Assembly (NCBI GenBank): GCA_009602725.1
Contig: WELB01000008.1
Span: forward strand, 105,022 to 117,310
Length of the DNA: 12,289 bases
Source: Spirogloea muscicola
Taxonomy: Eukaryota > Streptophyta > Zygnematophyceae > Spirogloeales > Spirogloeaceae
Direction of reading: 5' to 3'
How positions within the stretch are numbered: position 1 is the first letter of the stretch; each line of letters opens with the position of its first letter. The position numbers and the translations under genes are program-made. Below the pieces are notes generated by a model that made no database searches, was not told the origin of the DNA, and was given only the letters and a program-made list of their open reading frames with translations. This document shows, one piece after another, positions 8,413 to 12,289 of the stretch.

Positions 8413-11400
8413 CTGCAGCACAGATCATGGATTGGAGCTGTTGAGTCTGAAACATGACCATTATTCTGTATGGCTTAAGATGCAGCAGTATGTCCTCTGA
8501 GTTTCCTTGTTGCCTGATTCAGAGTTGCCTGTCTCAGAAACTTAAAACCAATCTACCAAACAGTGTCTTACTTCGGTGAAGTTGCCAAGCATGGCCGGAA
8601 CGCCCTTCAGCGACTCTTCCTCCACAATCAGCGGCTCGTCAAAGGCCTGGTCATCCTCTCCTTCGTCCTCCACGAATGCCTTGTACGTCAGTCTGAGAAG
8701 GACTTCTCCTGCTGGCCTTTTTGGGAAAGGCCCAAGCCCGACACGCAAGGGCACCCAGATGTCTGTGGGCACCATGGTCTGCAACTGTTTCAAGGGGACC
8801 TGGCAAACAGAAGCATCATGGACTGCTGATGAGGACAGTCCTCAATGTTTTGGGTTAGGTATGCTACGCATTTGCCCACTACACTCATGCATTTCACCAC
8901 AACAAAGGACCGAGCTGAGCATAACCCATCACTAGTCTCGTACACGATTCGTGGCACTCATTCTGCTGCAACCACCCAGCAAAATCTGATGCTTACTGAA
9001 ATACGGAGCTGTTATACAGATGCTCAGACTACTTCGCCTGAAGGCTACGAAAATGCATGCTTTGGGTTACCAACTACCACGCTACCAACTTACCTTGCCT
9101 GCTGCCAGCGTGAAGGTCAGGCCAACATTATCCCGCACCCGCACTTGCAAGTCCTGCTCTTGATCTTCCACCAACAATTCAAAGTCCTGCAGCATGCAGC
9201 AAAATCAGATGGCAGCATATCTCAAACCAAGCTGGACGACATCAACTAAGCTTGTGCAACTATCCTTACTTCGGTGGAATTATCACCCTGCTGCTTGATC
9301 AAACACATTTCCAGCTTAAAGCTCCTTACTTTCTCTTTACTTGTGCATTATGGCAGTATGAACCTGATTCCAAAGTGGAGCCTCTGGTGGCGCCATGCTG
9401 GACGTGTCTGTATTCTTCTTGCTACGTACTACCTGTTGCCCAAGGATAAGTACAATGTAGGGATCTGCATGACCTGCAGTCATCAAAGAAAACAAGTACG
9501 TGCAGGTCATTAAAGAAAGCAAGTACATGCTCATGCACTCGTCATTCAAGGTCCGGCTTACCTTGCATTCTAATCACAGGACACTCGGAGATGCATTTGA
9601 CTGTAACCACAACCACCAACAGCGTTGCCACTTGTCCCACAGGTGGATGGGCTTCAGCAAGCATCACACGTCACAAGCTCGACGTACCTAAGGGAAGAAC
9701 AGGAAGTTTGCGAGCCCCAATGATTGTCACGGCAAGCTCCCCAGCAAAGCGCGTGCGAGCCACCAGATTGCCTTCTCGGTATTCAGTCGCTGACCCAGCT
9801 CGCCCCTTCATAAGATCCACAACACTCTTGTTTGGTCGCACAAAGAGCTTGGGCAGGTCTTCTGTGAGCAGCTTCTGCAGGAAACTGTAAAGAAGCAGAT
9901 CAGCGCTCTGTGAGCTTACACGATTGCCCAGCTCATGCCTCCATAAGTAGAGGTCATGCATCAACAATGACTGGCTTGGCACCTACTGCATTGTCATGAT
10001 CAAATATCAACAAGCATGCTGTGTGGGTCCTCAATACAAGCTGCCTTATGACCAAGATGAGTTGCATGATGTCGAGTCGGAACTCACGTCGACAGAAAAG
10101 GTATGTCTGCACAGAAGAGTACAACATCTCCCAAGTAGTGTCAGTGGACGCGGCAATGAGGATGGCCTATGTAACTGACATTGGTCAGTGTGATTTAACA
10201 TTGGCGTGACAATTTCGTTCGACTACTTACTTGTAGCTACCTGTGCATGCTGCTCATTACATACTGCTAGCTTACTCAGCGCAGTCTCGCACTGCCGTGA
10301 CAAGGTCTTGCGAGGTCTGAGCAACTGTGAGCCAAGATCTAGATGCTAAGTAATGACTGCTTTGCAGTTCCTAAAGGAGGTCAAAGCAGAATATTGCAGT
10401 GATAGAGATCTTCAGCTCAACCCTTCAGCCATCATGAACACCGATATCCTCCCAACAATGTCATAACTTCAAAGCTTTTCAGTAGGACCCCTTGACAATT
10501 CTTACTATCTGCATGAACCTGCATATCTGTAGTTTATGCAGGGCTTAAGATTGTGCCACAGGTGCTCACCCATAAGGTCAACAAGCTGGAAGGGTGCCAA
10601 CGAAAGCCGGATTGTGGGTAGGTCAACGAAAGCCCAGGTCAGTGTGCCGACGTATGGGGGCGACGGCACTAGGCGCAACTTCAGCCAGAGCTCCCCGTCC
10701 ACGTCCAAGTCCCTCACACCAACGGGAAGTTTCAGATTTATAAACCCGAGCTTCAGATTGACGGAGAGGATCGCTCTTGCGCCACCTGTGTACCTAAGCC
10801 CTATGTGGTACCTGTCCACACAGAAGAACACATCTCAAGATTGGCAAAGAACCCCACTGTAATCGGTGCAGTCCTTATGTAGTCCTCAAAATTTGTGAGA
10901 ATAATCACTCAATGGTTTGCGTTGAAAATGTATCACAACAGCCTCAGTTGATGGCAAATACAGTTGCCCTGGTCCTTACTGCAGATCTGCAGTCCTTCGG
11001 GAAGTCCGGCGCTCTACACTGCGGAAGACCAGGGGCTCCTCGCCAAGTGTGAATGACAGGATCTCCACTCTCCTCACATAGTTGGGCTTCTTGAGGTCGT
11101 CGATGAGCGGCTGGAGGAGGCCCACCAGCCACTGCTCCAAGCCTCTCCTGTGATGCACACTCGCAGAATCTGAGATCGTCTTGTCTAGCACAGTCACATT
11201 GCAGTCTATTCAACAACAGGTCAAGTTATTGGCTGCATGGAGATGCGTCTTGCTGCAGGTCCTCGGCAGCTGTTATACGTGTATATCTTGAACATTTTGG
11301 AGAACACCGTGTTGACCCACTCCACAGACTCCTTCTTGAGGAGGTCGGCGTCCACCTCCAGCACTGTGCGAGCAATGCGGCATGCATTGGCTTCAGAGAG

Positions 11401-12289
11401 CCTGCTCTTGCTCTTGAGTGTGCTGTGACCGACAATAACTATAGCAACACCGTAACATCATACGCAAGTGAAGAGTAGATGAAAGGCTCGCAAGCGTTAT
11501 ATGTCCTCACATGTACACCTTCCTGCTAATGTTCTCAAGCTCAGTTACGTAGGGAGTACAAGGAATTTCTTTGTGGAGGAATCGTTTAGTGCTAAAATGT
11601 ATTCCTGCTTGTATCTTCCCCAGGCCTGAGCACCAAAACTCAGCTTGCGGGTCCAGTGTGGTTGCACTGATGGCTGCATCTTTCCACAATGCAGATGGCT
11701 ATGGGCGCGATCAAAGCGGCGAGGCAAAGCACCTGGAGTCACTGCCGCAGGGGCCCGGGGCGGCTCCTGCAGCCCGGGCTCGACGACCACGGTCTTGGGC
11801 TTGATGACCTTCAAGAACCCCCTGCGCGTCGCAAGCAGGAGCGCCATGGTTGAGAGCAACGAGCAAGACCCACAGGCGCAGGATCGAGTCCTCGTCACAG
11901 CGCGCGCAAGCTGGTGTTCAGGAGCTCGAGTTCACTGGCGGCCGTTCAGGCAAACTCGTGGTGTCAGCTCCACACCACGACTGGTGGGAGGAGGCGGACC
12001 TGCCGTCCTTGAGCCACGCGCGCTCCAGCGTGACCGCCATGATGAGCATGCTGACGAAGCCCAGGACGGCGTTGCCGGTGATGGGGACCATGGGGCTGAC
12101 GCCGCCGGCGCCGCCGCCGTTGGCGCCCGGCGGGGCGACCACCAGGCGGTTGACGGTGCGCGGCAGCGCCTGCACGGACGCGAAGAGCCTGTCGACGCCG
12201 GCGTGGCGGTCGCGCGCGCTCACAATGTCGCGCGAGACGCGGCCGGCCAGCTCGCGGCGGCGCTCCTGGAGCGCCGCAGCGAGGCTGGC
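7795..12289 (-). CDS. NTMC2T5: NTMC2T5-like SMP + C2 domain lipid-transfer protein, 5' partial, at least 720 aa
   Basis: This is a membrane-anchored lipid-transfer protein of the plant synaptotagmin/NTMC2 superfamily. The order seen (numbering from the window edge) is: basic helical N-terminal part 1-50, a Gly-rich linker, one membrane segment at about 68-90, a Pro-rich linker, an SMP domain at about 145-331, a single C2 domain at about 355-479, an acidic stretch VEDEGEDD, and a long charged tail at 516-720. Blocks such as KKESVEWVN, GLLQPLIDDLKKP, VERRTSRR, IGLRYTGGAR, DVDGELWLKLRL, KLLTEDLPKLFVRP and LLRLTYKAFVEDE match plant NTMC2T5 closely as I recall it, which has been linked to plastids. 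SMP proteins shuttle glycerolipids at membrane contact sites. The frame is open to position 12289, so the true start lies outside the window. The C-terminal membrane segment I recall for Arabidopsis NTMC2T5 is absent; the helical tail takes its place. Substrate and location here are inference. Confidence 0.88.
8680..9739 (-). other. C2 domain with few calcium ligands
   Basis: Four exons encode a C2 sandwich: ELAVTIIGARKLP, HADPYIVLILGQQVVRSKK, PLWNQDFELLV, LQVRVRDNVGL and PAGEVLLRLTYKAF. The DPYI and WNQ-DFE signatures make the family call secure. Calcium-binding C2 domains use about five Asp residues in two loops. Here loop 1 keeps only D375 (in ADPY) and loop 3 only D427 (in VRDN). Calcium-independent lipid or protein binding is therefore more likely. 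Confidence 0.82.
9475..9527 (-). repeat. Tandem duplication of a 3' splice-site region
   Basis: Two imperfect 26-27 base copies (plus strand 9475-9500 and 9501-9527) share TGCAG, TCAT, AAAGAAA and CAAGTAC. Read on the minus strand, each is a pyrimidine-rich tract ending in CTGCA. The downstream copy provides the real acceptor (ctgcag, before 9473) for the exon that begins HADPYIV. The upstream copy ends ctgcac and has lost the AG. Confidence 0.75.
9809..11334 (-). other. SMP (synaptotagmin-like mitochondrial lipid-binding) domain, spread over five exons
   Basis: The domain begins at KKESVEWVN and runs through EQWLVGLLQPLIDDLKK, the ERRTSRR block, the strand-rich GGARAILSVNLKL and DVDGELWLKL region, FQLVDLMDIPFLSTFLQKLL, and ends near VRPNKSVVDLM. 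In known SMP structures this fold forms a half-barrel with a hydrophobic groove for lipid acyl chains. The long runs of alternating hydrophobic residues here fit that. The segment DIPFLST is supplied by the 19-base microexon; without it the domain would lose its frame. Confidence 0.88.
10088..10106 (-). other. 19-nucleotide microexon in the SMP domain
   Basis: On the minus strand, ACATACCTTTTCTGTCGAC lies between an acceptor ending gtgcag (10112-10107) and a perfect donor gtgagt (10087-10082). The preceding exon ends with one spare base (ATG G) and the next begins with the third base of a codon. The microexon fits both phases and yields LMDIPFLSTFLQKLL, equivalent to the LMAIPVLSMFL stretch of plant NTMC2T5. 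Without it the flanking exons do not join in frame. Confidence 0.88.
12020..12088 (-). other. Single predicted membrane segment of the NTMC2T5-like protein
   Basis: Residues about 68-90 of the partial protein (ITGNAVLGFVSMLIMAVTLE and flanks) form one hydrophobic stretch, followed by charged residues (ERAWLKD). Together with the preceding Gly/Pro linker it is a typical N-terminal anchor that holds the SMP and C2 domains on the cytosolic face of a membrane. Which membrane cannot be read from this fragment. Confidence 0.75.

Larger units (their letters stand above)
7795..12289 (-). other. Exon-intron structure of the NTMC2T5-like gene
   Basis: In transcript order the exons are 12289-11976 (5' end outside the window), 11821-11733, 11363-11279, 11147-10980, 10811-10570, 10106-10088, 9884-9688, 9473-9364, 9186-9094, 8799-8572 and 8412-7795. 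They total 2163 bases, 721 codons including the TGA stop at 7797-7795, and every phase agrees. From 11363 to the stop the model is firm because of protein similarity. The first two introns are weaker. The first exon could instead end at 12000 (donor gtccgc, same phase). The third exon could start at 11390 (same phase) or at 11422, which would need an extra small exon. The second exon rests only on phase and splice consensus. Confidence 0.75.

Noticed and set aside
7670-8500. 276-codon open frame on the plus strand
   Set aside because: It is the antisense shadow of the last exon of the NTMC2T5-like gene; its Ser/Arg/Pro-rich sequence is what such shadows look like, and the minus strand joins by a proper splice site to a conserved C2 exon.
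8818-8920. Possible C/D box snoRNA (CTGATGA near 8825, CTGA near 8915)
   Set aside because: The first base of box C does not match, the ends do not pair into a terminal stem, and it is on the strand opposite to the host intron; probably chance.
9591-9890. 99-codon plus-strand open frame
   Set aside because: It is antisense to the exon encoding KLLTEDLPKLFVRP and the start of the C2 domain, which is clearly conserved.

Overview
The window is nuclear DNA from a eukaryote, most likely a green alga (chlorophyte). It holds two convergent, intron-rich protein genes with GT-AG introns of roughly 100-460 bases. One is an acyl-CoA oxidase of the plant peroxisomal type. The other is an SMP + C2 lipid-transfer protein closest to plant NTMC2T5, a family I know only from green plants. 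There are no bacterial operon features, rRNA or tRNA genes, CRISPR arrays or recognisable transposons. The species cannot be named from the sequence.

Layout. 1-96 is an uninterrupted G homopolymer, which looks like a contig end or read artefact. 97-589 is a GC-rich promoter/5' leader with a CCG microsatellite and one short upstream ORF. 590-6210 (+) is the acyl-CoA oxidase: 18 exons that join without any frame break into a 694-residue protein. 6211-7794 is the convergent intergenic/3' UTR region, with one hairpin and no recognised gene. 7795-12289 (-) is the NTMC2T5-like gene: 11 exons and at least 720 residues, with the 5' end beyond the right edge of the window. Its exon set includes a 19-nucleotide microexon that completes the SMP domain.

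The two genes do not form an obvious pathway. The oxidase carries out the first, H2O2-producing step of peroxisomal fatty-acid beta-oxidation. The NTMC2T5-like protein probably moves or senses lipids at a membrane contact site, in plants linked to plastids. Both concern lipid metabolism, but tail-to-tail neighbourhood in an algal genome is weak evidence of joint function.

I found no undescribed biological system. The points worth a second look are gene-structure details: the microexon, a GC-AG intron with a weak donor, an oxidase stop codon lying inside a perfect splice-donor sequence with no visible peroxisomal signal, a duplicated 3' splice-site region, and a long Trp-containing helical tail on the SMP/C2 protein.
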